Assembly: GCA_964020975.1 (NCBI GenBank)
Contig: OZ026622.1
Span: 82,431,365-82,495,364 of the forward strand
Source of the DNA: Hermodice carunculata
Taxonomy: Eukaryota; Annelida; Polychaeta; Eunicida; Amphinomidae
DNA length: 64,000 nucleotides
Reading direction: 5' to 3'
Shown here: one piece after another, positions 53,171 to 63,940 of the stretch
Numbering within the stretch: the stretch's first letter is position 1
Layout: every line of letters begins with the position of its first letter
Position numbers and translations under genes: made by a program
The notes under the pieces: model-generated
What the model was told of the DNA's origin: nothing
Database searches by the model: none
The model's input: the letters and a program-made list of their open reading frames with translations, nothing else

Positions 53171-53489
53171 TATGAATAATGTATACTGCTGGGGAAAAAA
53201 AGATGCCCCCCCCCATCGGTTTAACATGGGCCACTTTATATATGCCTTTATATGGAAAATATGGGTCACATGGAATATTATGTAACCTCAACAGGAAAGC
53301 TTAGGGTATGCCTGAGCAGTCACCTACACAAAAAATGTTCTGAAAACAAGACAACAGCCAGAGAGGTGGGGAAAGTGTATCTGGTATTGGGGTGCCTATG
53401 GGCTTTACAATGGGGCCATGGCCCAACTGGGATCAATGTGAATCCACTATGCCACTGCATACAGGTAGCTCATAACTGTCTAAATTTGA

Positions 53490-54475
53490 CAGGGGCAGAA
53501 TCATTGGGATGTTGGAGGTTGGCCTTTCCCAGGAGGTTGCCAGGATAATGGGGTGCTGCAGGCCATTGGTAAAAAGGTGGTGGGACCATTTCCTGGAAAC
53601 CAGAAGATGCAAGAGGAAGACTGGATCTGGGTGACCAAAACTTTCAGATGGGACGGATGACCATTACTGGATCCAGTATGTGAAGAGGCACAGGTTTCTT
53701 TCTACCGAAAGGTATGGTCAACAGTGGTGGCAGACCTGTGACATCAGAGGATCACAGTCTACCATAACAGAGACTATAGTGTTGGCCAAACTAAGGGCAC
53801 CACCATGCCATTCGCATCCCTCTCAGTCCTGCACATAAGACATGATGGGTACAGTGGTATGAACATGGAGCCTGGACCAGAAATCAATGGAAGAGTATGA
53901 TGAGGTCAGATGAATCTTGATTCTACTTGGATTTCCACCATGGAAGAATAAGAGTTCCACGAATACCTTGCCAGAGGTTCATAGAAGAATGTACGGTTGA
54001 ACATGAATGCTACGGATGAAGCAGTGTCATGATGTGTTGGGCAATTACAGCAACAGGGAGAACAGCTCTCATCAGGGTGAATGGGACATAACAAGCCAGT
54101 GCTACATGGATGAGATCTTGCCCACAGTTGACGAATGGATCCAACAATATCCAGGGCTACTGTTTCAACAGGATAACACACGGCCACACACTGTCTGAGT
54201 CAGCATGCAGTATCTACAGCAACACAATATCCCATTGTTGCCACCGCCAACCCGTTCTCCTGACCTGTCACCGAGCATTTGTGAGATGTGCTTGACTGTT
54301 GAATCAGGGATGAGTGTGAAGAATCCGCAGCCATCCTGGACCAACTAGCACAGAGGCTCACACATCTGTGAAATGAAATTCCCCAGGCTGAGATCACCAA
54401 GCTGACAAGCAGCATGCCAAAGCTGATCCAAACTTGCTTACAGAAGTGTGGTGGTCACACCTGCTATTGACACAT
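53490..54475 (+). pseudogene. Tc1-like transposase remnant
   Basis: Fragments in order: helix-turn-helix SLGMLEVGLSQEVARIMGCC near 53500-53560, the first catalytic Asp in MRSDES*FYLDFHHGRIRV (GAT at 53909-53911; the following Arg codon has become TGA), the second Asp in LLFQQDNTRPHTV at 54157-54195, and SPDLSP near 54255, after which the expected Glu motif (PIEH) is lost to a frame change. Several stops and frameshifts are present. The remnant is inactive. Confidence 0.88.
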
Positions 54476-54484
54476 GCAGCCTGC

Positions 54485-54524
54485 CAACAACAACAACAAC
54501 AACAACAGCAACAACAACAACAAC
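54485..54524. repeat. (AAC)n microsatellite
   Basis: This is a trinucleotide AAC tract with one AGC interruption, lying inside the decayed Tc1-like element, downstream of its transposase remnant. Confidence 0.9.
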
Positions 54525-54699
54525 TAAAAATGTCCTTTTAAGAACCACCATTGTCTTCAAAAGAGATGTGAAAATTATGCATTGGTATAATAAAGTAAAC
54601 AAACTCCCCACTCACATCTCCATAACACATGCATAATGTTGAATGGGGTTGGGGGTGGGGGTGGCATTTTTTTCCCCAGCAGTGTATATACGTGTCAAG

Positions 54700-55150
54700 T
54701 TGCAAGTTTCACTCTCCTCTCCGTGCTACTCTTCATGAAATGGGTTCACAATGGTATGTTCACTACATGCTGTTTCACTTTCCATTCTACAGACCTAATA
54801 CATCATTTCATGTGCTTAAGCAGATCTTGTGATATCTTATGCATGTTACCCTGTGCATTCTGTTTACCCACAAGCAACAGACTCTGCTTTTCTTATTAAG
54901 TTTCACTTTCCTCTCTATGTGCTAATATCTAATGTGTTCATTATTCTAGTAAATAAGAGTTCTTCTATATTATCTTATGCTCACTCTATCTAAATGCTGT
55001 CACTTTCCTTTCCATGTTCCCTATAGAACAAGCTGTTGCCTGTTTGAGCAACTAACTTCGCTTTCCCTTCCATGTGGCCAAAATATGGTAAGTTCATTGT
55101 GTGAAAATGATTCGCTTTCTTTTCCATGTGACCCCCAAACAATTTATCCT
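54700..55150 (+). repeat. Degenerate irregular repeat ('CACTTTCCTTTCCATGTG')
   Basis: Variants of 'TTTCACTTTCCTCTCTATGTG' occur near 54708, 54773, 54899, 55003, 55064 and 55119. Similar wording occurs left of the Tc1 insertion (about 51675). Spacing is irregular (50-125 bp), so this is an eroded array at best. Confidence 0.4.
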
Positions 55151-57339
55151 GTAAAAGGCAGTGTATTTTCATAAAGTGTAGCATAAATTCTTGCAAAATT
55201 TAAATGCTGTCCACAATTTTTTCAAAACCTCCAACAATGTGTTTTATGCTATTGATTATTGTTGAACATATCTCAAAGTTAAGTAAAGTGACTTTTGCAT
55301 TATGTTTTCCCATAAATTGTACAAGTGCTTCAGAATTTTGAAGATAAACAAAGATCTTTATTCTCAATACATTCCATGTCTCTGTAAGCTGACACTTTAC
55401 ATTTCATATGATACGAAACTCTGAAAAAAATGTTAAAATTTACTATAAAATTTTACATGTTTACACTTTCCAGCAAAGCATATTGAAAAAATGGTTTTGC
55501 ATCCTCCAGAATGACCTTGAGAATGGTTTGCACAAGCATTGCCTCTTACTCAGCAGCTTTAAAAAAAAACATGGCTGCTGTGATCAAGTATTGACATTTT
55601 TCCTTCTAGATATCCTGGTAGTAAATTTATATAATTCTTGTACAACAACTTAGGAAAATTAAATAGAGCCTTTCAGCCAATACACTTTCACTGTCATTCC
55701 TAAATGTCCAATTCAGACACATCCGTATAATTGTGACACTACTGTATCTGATGCCACTCCTTGCAAGTCAGTACACTGAACTGTCCTCAAGTTGATATTC
55801 CTCATTCCTAGTTCAAACATAGTTGTATCTCCTAGGAACATTTGAATAATCTATGTTCTCAGGATCTGTCTAATATTTACCAATTAATCAAAATTGTGGA
55901 CTGCCATGCATCTAAATAAAAGCATTACTGATGAACGGTAAATCCACTGTCAATTCTCACATGGACTAAAGAGTCTTTGATTGCAAGCTAACCAGGAAAC
56001 ATTTTTTTGTCTCGCTCTTTTTTTTTTTTTTTTTATTGCAGGTACAAAAATATAGCGATTGTCATGTTTGTATTGAGCTGTTATAAACTGCTGTAAAGTG
56101 TCTGTCAGGATGATTCACCACATTGGTTCCTCTTGTAACAAGATGGACAAATATAAGCTCGCAGTGGTCCCCCCTCTGCCATTACCCACTGACTCCATTA
56201 CTAAATGAAGCAGCTGATCATACTGCGTGCCACTGCATTCTGCTCACTGCCCATTATCACTCAATGCATAAACATTTACACAACAAAATTCCCCCACTTA
56301 GGGTGGGGCTTACATGTACAGCATATGATACCTTCTAGTGCCTCCACATCAGATGGACCCTAAGTTGTATGTAGACATTTTCTTTTTCAATCCACACTCC
56401 ATGGAAATAAAGAGTGCACAATTTAAAAAGCTTTTGGACCAGAAATCTTTTATAGGTTTTTTTTTTTTTTACTTTTAACACGGCTCAATTTTGGCTGCCA
56501 TCAGGTAACCAATGTCACCCCAAGATAGACCCTTGCTAGTAGTTCAGTGCAAGAGGCCCATAAATCATTGGCCTAATTTTACACATTTGGTATATTTTGG
56601 CCATTAAAAGTGACAATGGCTCTCATTTATTACACTCTGCTGGTCAGTGGCTCCTACATTTTTTGTCAAACTTTGAAGCCTGCTTTATCAGAGTTTTGGG
56701 GTATCCTCACTAATGTGTATTGTAAAAATCCCACACAAACACTTAAAAAAAGAGCTATGAATTTGTATGGCTACATATCAGTCCATTAATTCACTTGTAT
56801 GCAATCATCTGTAGCCAGCAACATTGAAAAACGATTCATCCTGTTAGTTTTTGAAAAAAAAAAAATCTTTGTGCACGATCAAACTATGCTCCCATAACCA
56901 ATGCCATCAACACAGTATACCCCAGCAACTTACTGCTTGTTCAGTTACACTGATTCTGTTCAATTACTTACATGTTGCAGCTTCTAACAATCCCCCCTCC
57001 CCCCTTCAACCTTTTCCCCGTATGTGGTGCTCCCTGGCTCCCTTTTCACATCTCTAGTGTACAACATGGTAGTTACAACAAATTTAAATATTGTCTTCAT
57101 CTGTACATAAGCATTTCAAATGGGACCCTGGGCCTTTTTGTCACTCCATCATGTACGTGTATATGAGCTTAATGCTCTGATAAGGTTGGCCTGCCTTGCA
57201 GGAGGGCATCTATCAATTGCTGCATCCTCATCTGGCAGAAGACCTCATTTCTATATATTGTTAAGTTGGATATTGATCATTATATATATATTTATTTATT
57301 TATTTGCGATTTTATCAATCACAAAATGTCTTAAAGGGT
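55151..57339. other. Intergenic stretch, no gene seen
   Basis: A poly-T run lies at about 56018-56034 and others at 56458-56471. Open frames up to 81 codons show no recognised domain. No RNA gene was found. Confidence 0.45.
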
Positions 57340-58260
57340 GTTGACATGTTATTACAACAATTTTCCACTTTTTATACAGTTTACATTGGACATACAGTCA
57401 GAGTTCTGGGTTGGACAGAGATATCCTCAGCATGAGGCAGTTCTTCAGATCTAAGGCAGAAGTTTTTATCTGTTCATATAGGAATTGTACGTGGTTTAAA
57501 GGATACCTATCCATCATGAAGTGAACCTTCTTGATTGGTGGTGAAAGTTACATTACTTCGAGCAATAGTTCCTGGTAAAAAAAGATACATTTCCAACAGG
57601 AAGTAAACCTACCATGTTAGTGATGAATCTATTTTACATGAAAAAAAAATGTTCCAGGTTTGAAGGAGATGTCACCAGCATGAAGTAAGCCCAAACTATT
57701 GTAATGAAGTGTTCAATACAACTACAGCAACCATTTCAGGTTTACAGGTGGCATTTCATGCATGAAGTAAATCACTACCACTGGACTAGCTGCTGCAGAT
57801 ACAACTACATCGTATATATTGTTCCAGCCTTAACTCATTCCACTCCAGTCCCTGATTTTTCCGTATATTTACCTAGATTTAAGAGGACAATTGCATATTC
57901 AAATTCTTCATGAAAAGAGCTTTCATTCAAGCACCATGCCTATAGTCTTAAGTCCATGGTTTTGGCACTGCCTGGCAAGTCATGCTGCAGCTACCCTTGC
58001 AGCAGCTGCAGCATGACTTGCCAGGCAGTGCCAGAACCACTGACCAAGGCCTGTGACCATAGTATGCAATGAGTTAGAGACGTCTCCAGGATGAAATAAA
58101 ATCTAGAATTTTCGTTCATTTGTTTATAACACAGGCAATAATGATTCACTAATGGAAATTTCTCCAACCAATATGAACTGCTGTTACAAAAGTGTATACT
58201 ATACTTACAGTCACAGTTCCACATTTAAAAGATGTCTTCAGCATAAAATTCATCTAAAAT
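57340..58260 (+). repeat. Degenerate tandem repeat, about 85-100-bp units, split by a MITE
   Basis: Units read like 'GATATCCTCAGCATGAGG', 'GATACCTATCCATCATGAAG', 'CATTTCCAACAGGAAGTAAA', 'GATGTCACCAGCATGAAGTA', 'GGCATTTCATGCATGAAGTA', and after the MITE 'GACGTCTCCAGGATGAAATA' and 'GATGTCTTCAGCATAAAAT'. The continuing pattern on both sides shows that the MITE at 57830-58077 was inserted into the array. Confidence 0.6.
57830..58077. mobile_element. TTAA MITE, subfamily 'CATTCCA', with long perfect internal hairpin
   Basis: The left end is TTAACTCATTCCACTCC; the right end ATGCAATGAGTTAG is mutated. A perfect 30-bp inverted repeat (TGGCACTGCCTGGCAAGTCA and on) lies at 57963-57992 and 58004-58033 with an 11-base loop. 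It extends further with one mismatch. The related copy at 44614-44792 lacks this hairpin. Confidence 0.85.
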
Positions 58261-58849
58261 ATTAGTGCATCAACTTTACTTTAAACTGATTTCCTGCCCA
58301 CAGACATCTACATGTATTTAATGGAATTCTCACATTGTGCAAATTCATTGTTAACCCAGAAAAGAATTGTTGGTTTTCAAACAATTGTCGCTATGTCTGC
58401 TTCATTTATACAGTTGCTTATACAGACTGAGTAATTGCTGAGCAAAGTAATTTCCATCACAAATATCACAATATGAGGGTCGTCTATTTCCAGCATTACA
58501 GTAACAAGTCAATTATTGTATTTTTCTAGCAAATGTAATAATCCATGGCCAAGTAAATTTGTGCACAGATCCACTCCCTGATCCAATTGCTTCTCCCCCC
58601 ACCCAGGCCTACATAATATTCCACACTCACCACCACCTCCACCCTGGCCCTTTTCTTAATTAAATCACATATTTCCACTTGACAGCAAATTTCTTCCCAT
58701 TCATCCATACACTGCATCCATGTTTTAATATTTCTTAAACAGCTTCATTAATTCTTATTACAGAAGAGTCATCAGGGGGCAAAACAGATCCATCACCCTC
58801 TCAATCAATCAACAGTGTGTCATGCCTTTCCATCTTGTAATCCCAGGGC
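58261..58849. other. Unassigned sequence, no gene seen
   Basis: Only short open frames occur. No repeat or RNA gene was recognised. Confidence 0.45.
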
Positions 58850-59405
58850 AACCTGCACCTTAACCCTTGCTCTAATGACAATAGCTGCTCCCCTTACTTA
58901 GCCCTCATTCTAATGAAAACAGCTGCTCCTCCTGATTCACCTTCCTTCCTGTGAAATGGCTGCTCTCATAGATTAACCCTTGTTCTAATGGCAATGGCTG
59001 TTCCTCTTAATAAACCCTTGTCCTAATGACTTTGGCTCCTCCCCTTGTTAACCTTTGTTCAAATGACAAGGGATGCCCCCTAAACCTTGTTCTAATGACA
59101 AGGGGTGCTGCCTTTACCTTGTTCTAATGACAATACATGCTCCCTTAACCTTGTGCTAATGACAAGGGGTGCTCCTTTTACCTTGTTCCAATGACAAGGG
59201 GTGCTCCCTTAGCCTTGTTCTAATGACAAGGGGTGCTCCCTTAATCTTGTTCTAATGACAAGGGATGCTCCCTTAACCTTGTTCTAATGACAAGGGATGC
59301 TCCCTTAACCTTGTTCTACTGACAAAGGGTGCTCTATTAACCTTGTTCTAATGACAATAGATAGTCCCCTTGCTTACCTTTGTTCTGCTGACAAAGGTGC
59401 TTCCC
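58850..59405 (+). repeat. Minisatellite, about 32-bp unit, roughly 17 copies
   Basis: The core unit is 'CCTTGTTCTAATGACAAGG' followed by 'GGTGCTCCCTTAA'. Successive TAATGACA words at 59221, 59253 and 59285 give a period of 32. Copies on the left are more diverged. Within each unit CCTTGT and ACAAGG can pair. Confidence 0.9.
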
Positions 59406-59650
59406 TTGTGAATTGTTGCCTGGTTTAAAATTTATTCACAGAAGTTCCAAAGCTACCAAATTTCAGCAATATTTCCCCCAAATCTCCCAGTCTCTTGTAT
59501 TTTAGTATAACTCCCAAAATTCAATTTTCCAACCATTTATTTTGCCCTACTTACATAATACGCCTAACATTTCATTTTTTCAGGTACAATTAATGTTGAA
59601 TGGAGTACACTAAAATGCATCACTTTACTCTAATTTTTCAAATATTGCTC

Positions 59651-60780
59651 ACATCAGGAAGGGGACAACCACTCCCACTCACATCAGGAAGGGGACAACC
59701 ACTCCCACTCACATCAGGAAGGGACAACCACTCCCACTCACATCAGGAAGGGGACAACCACTCCCACTCACATCAGGAAGGGGACAACCACTCCCACTTA
59801 CATCAGGAAGGGAACAACCACTCCCAGTCACATCAGGAAGGGGACAACCACTCCCACTCACATCAGGAAGGGGACAACCACTCCCACTCACATCAGGAAG
59901 GGGACAACCACTCCCTCACATCAGGAAGGGGACAACCACTCCCACTCACATCAGGAAGGAGACAATCAGTCCCACTCACATCAGGAAGGAGACAACCACT
60001 CCCACTCACATCAGGAAGGAGACAACCACTCCCACTCACATCAGGAAGGAGACAACCACTCCCAGTCACATCAGGAAGGGGACAACCACTCCCACTCACA
60101 TCAGGAAGGGGACAACCACTCCCTCACATCAGGAAGGGGACAACCACTCCCACTCACATCAGGAAGGAGACAACCAGTCCCACTCACATCAGGAAGGAGA
60201 CAACCACTCCCACTCACATCAGGAAGGAGACAACCACTCCCACTCACATCAGGAAGGAGACAACCACTCCCACTCACATCAGGAAGGGGACAACCACTCC
60301 CTCACATCAGGAAGGGGACAACCACTCCCACTCACATCAGGAAGGAGACAACCAGTCCCACTCACATCAGGAAGGAGACAACCACTCCCACTCACATCAG
60401 GAAGGAGACAACCACTCCCACTCACATCAGGAAGGAGACAACCACTCCCACTCACATCAGGAAGGAGACAACCACTCCCACTCACATCAGGAAGGAGACA
60501 ACCACTCCCACTCACATCAGGAAGGGGACAACCACTCCCAGTCACATCAGGAAGGGGACAACCACTCCCACTCACATCAGGAAGGGGACAACCACTCCCA
60601 CTCACATCAGGAAGGGGACAACCACTCCCACTCACATCAGGAAGGAGACAACCACTCCCACTCACATCAGGAAGGGGACAACCACTCCCTCACATCAGGA
60701 AGGGGACAACCACTCCCTCACATCAGGAAGGGGACAACCACTCCCACTCACATCAGGAAGGACACAACCACTCCCATCCC
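59651..60780 (+). repeat. Minisatellite, 30-bp unit, about 37-38 copies, with higher-order pattern
   Basis: The unit is 'ACATCAGGAAGGGGACAACC' plus 'ACTCCCACTC'. Variants are GGAGA instead of GGGGA, CCAGTCCC instead of CCACTCCC, one 29-bp unit and five 28-bp units (ending ACTCCCTC). It contains no stop codon in any plus frame, which explains the 401-codon open frame at 59600-60802: that frame moves between TSGRGQPLPL, HSHQEGDN and HIRKETTTPT repeats each time a short unit shifts it. I do not regard it as a gene. Confidence 0.95.
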
Positions 60781-60805
60781 ATCTGCTCCTGAATTATTTG
60801 TATGA

Positions 60806-61229
60806 TTTCAGTAGCCTTTTTTTGAATTGAGGGTAGTCTGCTCAGAACCTCTGTATTCAAAGTACAAAGAAATTTCTTTTGTACACTATTTGACACAGGT
60901 GTGCATACAGTATAAAGGGGATCATATACATTAACTCCTGTACGTAAATGGTACGGAGGGGAACCATATGCTCCACGTTTTCAAATTACCATTGACCACA
61001 TAAGGGTCACTGATATTTCTATGTTGATTTTCTCCTATCAAATTTGCTGCTCATGTGAAATGAAAAAGATTCCAAGACTTTTTGGGCCATTGGTCTTGCT
61101 TTTTGAGCTCTGGTACATGCACTTTGAAACATTTGATGAAGGAAAAAAAAGAAGAAAATTTGCTTGATTGAGTGGACAAGGGTGAAGATGAAGAGTTGGA
61201 TTTGGAAGCTGTGCTTATGGTGAGGGAGA
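60806..61229. other. Unassigned sequence, no gene seen
   Basis: A minus-strand frame of 62 codons lies here, rich in Ser/Phe/Lys, with no recognised domain. Confidence 0.4.
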
Positions 61230-61468
61230 TTAACCCCATCCTGGTCAGAATAAGACTGAGTCAGCAGCTTTCCTTAGTGTGGGTCCCGTACATAGTGCCC
61301 AAGCCATGCCAAGGAAAGCTGTTCACCTAGGGCATGCATGTATGGTAGTTCTTATTCACAATTCTGAGCAAAATGTCTTCTATTGGCATAAAATTTAATC
61401 AAAAAGGGTAAAGCAGATGGCAATTTACATCCAGGTGCTTCTGGGTGATTTGACTGGGGAAGGGTTAA
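61230..61468. mobile_element. TTAA-flanked MITE, subfamily 'CCCATCCTGGTCA'
   Basis: The left end is TTAACCCCATCCTGGTCAGA and the right end TTTGACTGGGGAAGGGTTAA. It is 239 bp, like the other full copies. The inner words 'CAGCTTTCCTTAGTG' and 'CCAAGGAAAGCTG' form the family hairpin. A matching solo end lies at 63172-63207. Confidence 0.8.
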
Positions 61469-61989
61469 TACAATGCATATGCACAGGGGACTGTCTGTAT
61501 TCACCACCACAATTCACTCTATGCTCTTATACGCCACCTCACTCTCCACTGTGGACTCAATCAATTTATACCTTCCTCCCAGTCACACCTCCCAGACCTC
61601 TAATACACACAATGTCATACAAAGTAACTTTTGCTTTACTCACTCTTCAGAAAAAAAAAGAAAATAAAAACTGGCTATAAAAGCATATACTGTTTCTATA
61701 AAGTCTACAGGTGCTGAAAAAAGATGTGCACTTTTTAAAAATTCCTGCATCCCCTCTATTTGTGTTTCATTCTTGCATTAGGTTAACCCAGTGGAAAGTT
61801 ATGCTGATTTATCTGCATGCAAATTTTTCCCATTAAAATAAATTACCAGTGAGCCTTTGATGTCATAAATCTTGTCTGTTTCTTCTTCTATTGCATCAAA
61901 TGTAAAATACAAACTCAGTCAGCATTGTTCCTTGGCAGACTCTTACAAACTGCTGACGTGCTCCCCTGAGCATGTACACTGTACATGTA
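61469..61989. other. Unassigned sequence, no gene seen
   Basis: An A-rich run (about 61650-61662) and short open frames only. The stretch ends with an ACTGTACATGTACAG palindrome near 61979-61993, just before the 60-bp array. Confidence 0.4.
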
Positions 61990-62880
61990 CAGCATACAAC
62001 CATGTCTTCTTGCAATCTGATCTCAGCCACACAAGGCCACAGGAGTGTACAGAGTACAGACTTGTCTTCTTGCAATCTGATCTCAGCCACACAAGGCCAC
62101 AGGAGTGTACAGACTACAGACTCGTCTTCTTGCAATCTCATATCAGCCACACAAGGCCACAAGAATGTACAGCCTTGTCTTCTTGCAATCTGATCTCAGC
62201 TCCACAAGGCCACATGAGTGTACAGACTACAGCCTTGTCTTCTTGCAATCTGATCTCAGCCACACAAGGCCACAAGAATGTACAGAGTACAACCATGTCT
62301 TCATGCAATTCAATCGCAGCCACACTAGGAACACAAGAGTGTACAGAGTACAGCCTTGTCTTCTTGTGATCTGATCTCAGCCACACAAGGCCACATGAGT
62401 GTACACAGTACAACCATGCCTTCTGGCAATCTGATATCAGCCACACAAGGCAACAAAAGCATAGAGAGTACAACCATGTCTTCTTGCAATGCAATCGCAG
62501 CCACACGAGGAACACAAGAGTGTACAGAGTACAGCCTTGTCTTCTTGCAATCTGATCTCAGCCACACAAGGCCACATGAATGTACAGAGTACAACCTTTG
62601 TTTCTTGCAATCTGACCTCGGCCACACAAGTCCACAAGAGCATACAGAGTACAACCTTGTCTTCTTGCAATCTGATGTCGGCCACACAAGGCCACAAGAC
62701 TGTACAGACTACAACCTTGTCTTCTTGCAATCCAATTTGCCCTACACAAGGCCACACGAGTGTACAGAGTACAACCATGTCTTCTTGCAATCCGATCTCA
62801 GCCACACAAGGCCACAAGAGTGTACAGAGTACAACCATGTCTTCTTGCAATCTGATCTCAGCCACACAAGGCCACATGCC
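61990..62880 (+). repeat. Minisatellite, 60-bp unit, about 15 copies
   Basis: The unit contains 'CTTCTTGCAATCTGATCTCA', 'GCCACACAAGGCCACA' and 'GAGTGTACAGAGTACA'. A distinct variant unit ('GCAATCGCAGCCACAC' or a near form, then 'AGGAACACAAGAG') occurs at about 62307 and 62490, three units apart. Because 60 is divisible by three and the unit lacks stops in several frames, long frames appear on both strands (up to 184 codons plus, 146 minus). These mirror-image frames argue against a gene. Confidence 0.95.
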
Positions 62881-63735
62881 TCAGCAAAGAACCATGCCAT
62901 ATGTACGTGAATTATTTTACAATAATCATTTTTGTTGTAAACTCCAAACATACAAATCCAATGAAACGGCTCGACCATGAAAACTTCAGCATTGCACAAT
63001 CAATATCAACAGTAAGTTCAAAGACAGACAATCCATTGCTGGGTCACCTGGTACTCAAGCGTCTAAATCAAGTAATAACGATTGTGTACGTTGTACTCAG
63101 ATGTAGGGCATCAAGAAAGCAATCCGCGTGTACAATTTTACCATACATACAACATGCACCCAAAAAAAGCTACCGAGTCAGTCTTATCCTGACCTTGAAA
63201 GGGTTAAAATTATGAGCATCAAAAGCTTATAATGCTTTTAGATCATCTTTCTCTGCCAGCGTTGTTGAAACATCTAGAACTGTGATCAAATTGTGAACAC
63301 TTGCTTTGGAAATACGCAAACATCACTTGTGTAATATGACACAGCTATACGTGTTAACATTTTCCCGCATGTCCTAAAGTGTCAAATTCATACTTGATAC
63401 CCTAGACCCCCAAGCACGAGGAGCAGATAAGTCGTTTTACCCTTTGTATCTGTGCATGGAAATCCAAACAGGTGTGACAGTACAGTATAGATGTCATGCT
63501 ATATTACACTGTATACATGTACCTGTACATGAAAATACAAATTGGTGTGACAGAATACATATAGTATCGATGCCATACAGTCCTCTTATGACATTGCTTT
63601 TCTCCTGTACTCTTACATCATGGGCACATGCACCTTTACGATTACGTCTTGAAATAGATTACAAAAAGACCTTGAAGATATAGTGAAAATGTCAAGCTCT
63701 TCAAGACTTTCTGTATTAATTTTATGTACATCATA
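62881..63735. other. Unassigned sequence with solo MITE end
   Basis: 63172-63207 reads ACCGAGTCAGTCTTATCCTG through AAAGGGTTAA, the terminal part of the MITE at 61230-61468 in reverse. No partner end was seen. Nothing else is recognised. Confidence 0.45.
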
Positions 63736-63940
63736 GTAACAATACCATCTGTTGAAAATTATACCACAGGCCAATTAAAAAAATAAATAGTAACAATATC
63801 ATCTGCTGAAAATTTAACCACAGGCCACTTAAAAAAATAAATGGTAACAATACCATCTGTTCAAAATTTAACCACAGGCCAATTAAAAAAAAAAATAAAT
63901 ACCATCTGTTGAAAATTTAACCACAGGCCAATTAAGAAAA
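63736..63940 (+). repeat. Tandem repeat, 54-bp unit, about 4 copies
   Basis: 'GTAACAATACCATCTG' starts units at 63736, 63790 and 63844. A fourth begins within the unit at 63901. Each unit contains 'AAATTTAACCACAGGCCAAT' (or a variant) and ends in an A-rich AAATAAAT tail. Confidence 0.93.

Larger units (their letters stand above)
53184..54688 (+). mobile_element. Decayed Tc1-like transposon (about 1.5 kb)
   Basis: The left end TATACTGCTGGGGAAAAAAA and the right end, reverse-complemented, TATACACTGCTGGGGAAAAA agree apart from a 2-base gap. Both then run into C-rich sub-terminal text (ATGCCCCC / ATGCCACC). TA dinucleotides flank both ends. The transposase remnant lies between them. Its size matches the intact element at 27578-29103, but the end sequences differ, so it is another family. 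Confidence 0.85.

Noticed and set aside
59600-60805. 401-aa open frame as a repeat-protein gene
   Set aside because: It is made entirely of a 30-bp minisatellite without stops in any plus frame; units of 28 and 29 bp shift the frame freely, which purifying selection on a protein would not allow.
62356-62910. 184-aa open frame (and minus-strand 146-aa frame) as a gene
   Set aside because: The 60-bp array is open on both strands in several frames. No independent N- or C-terminal domain is present.
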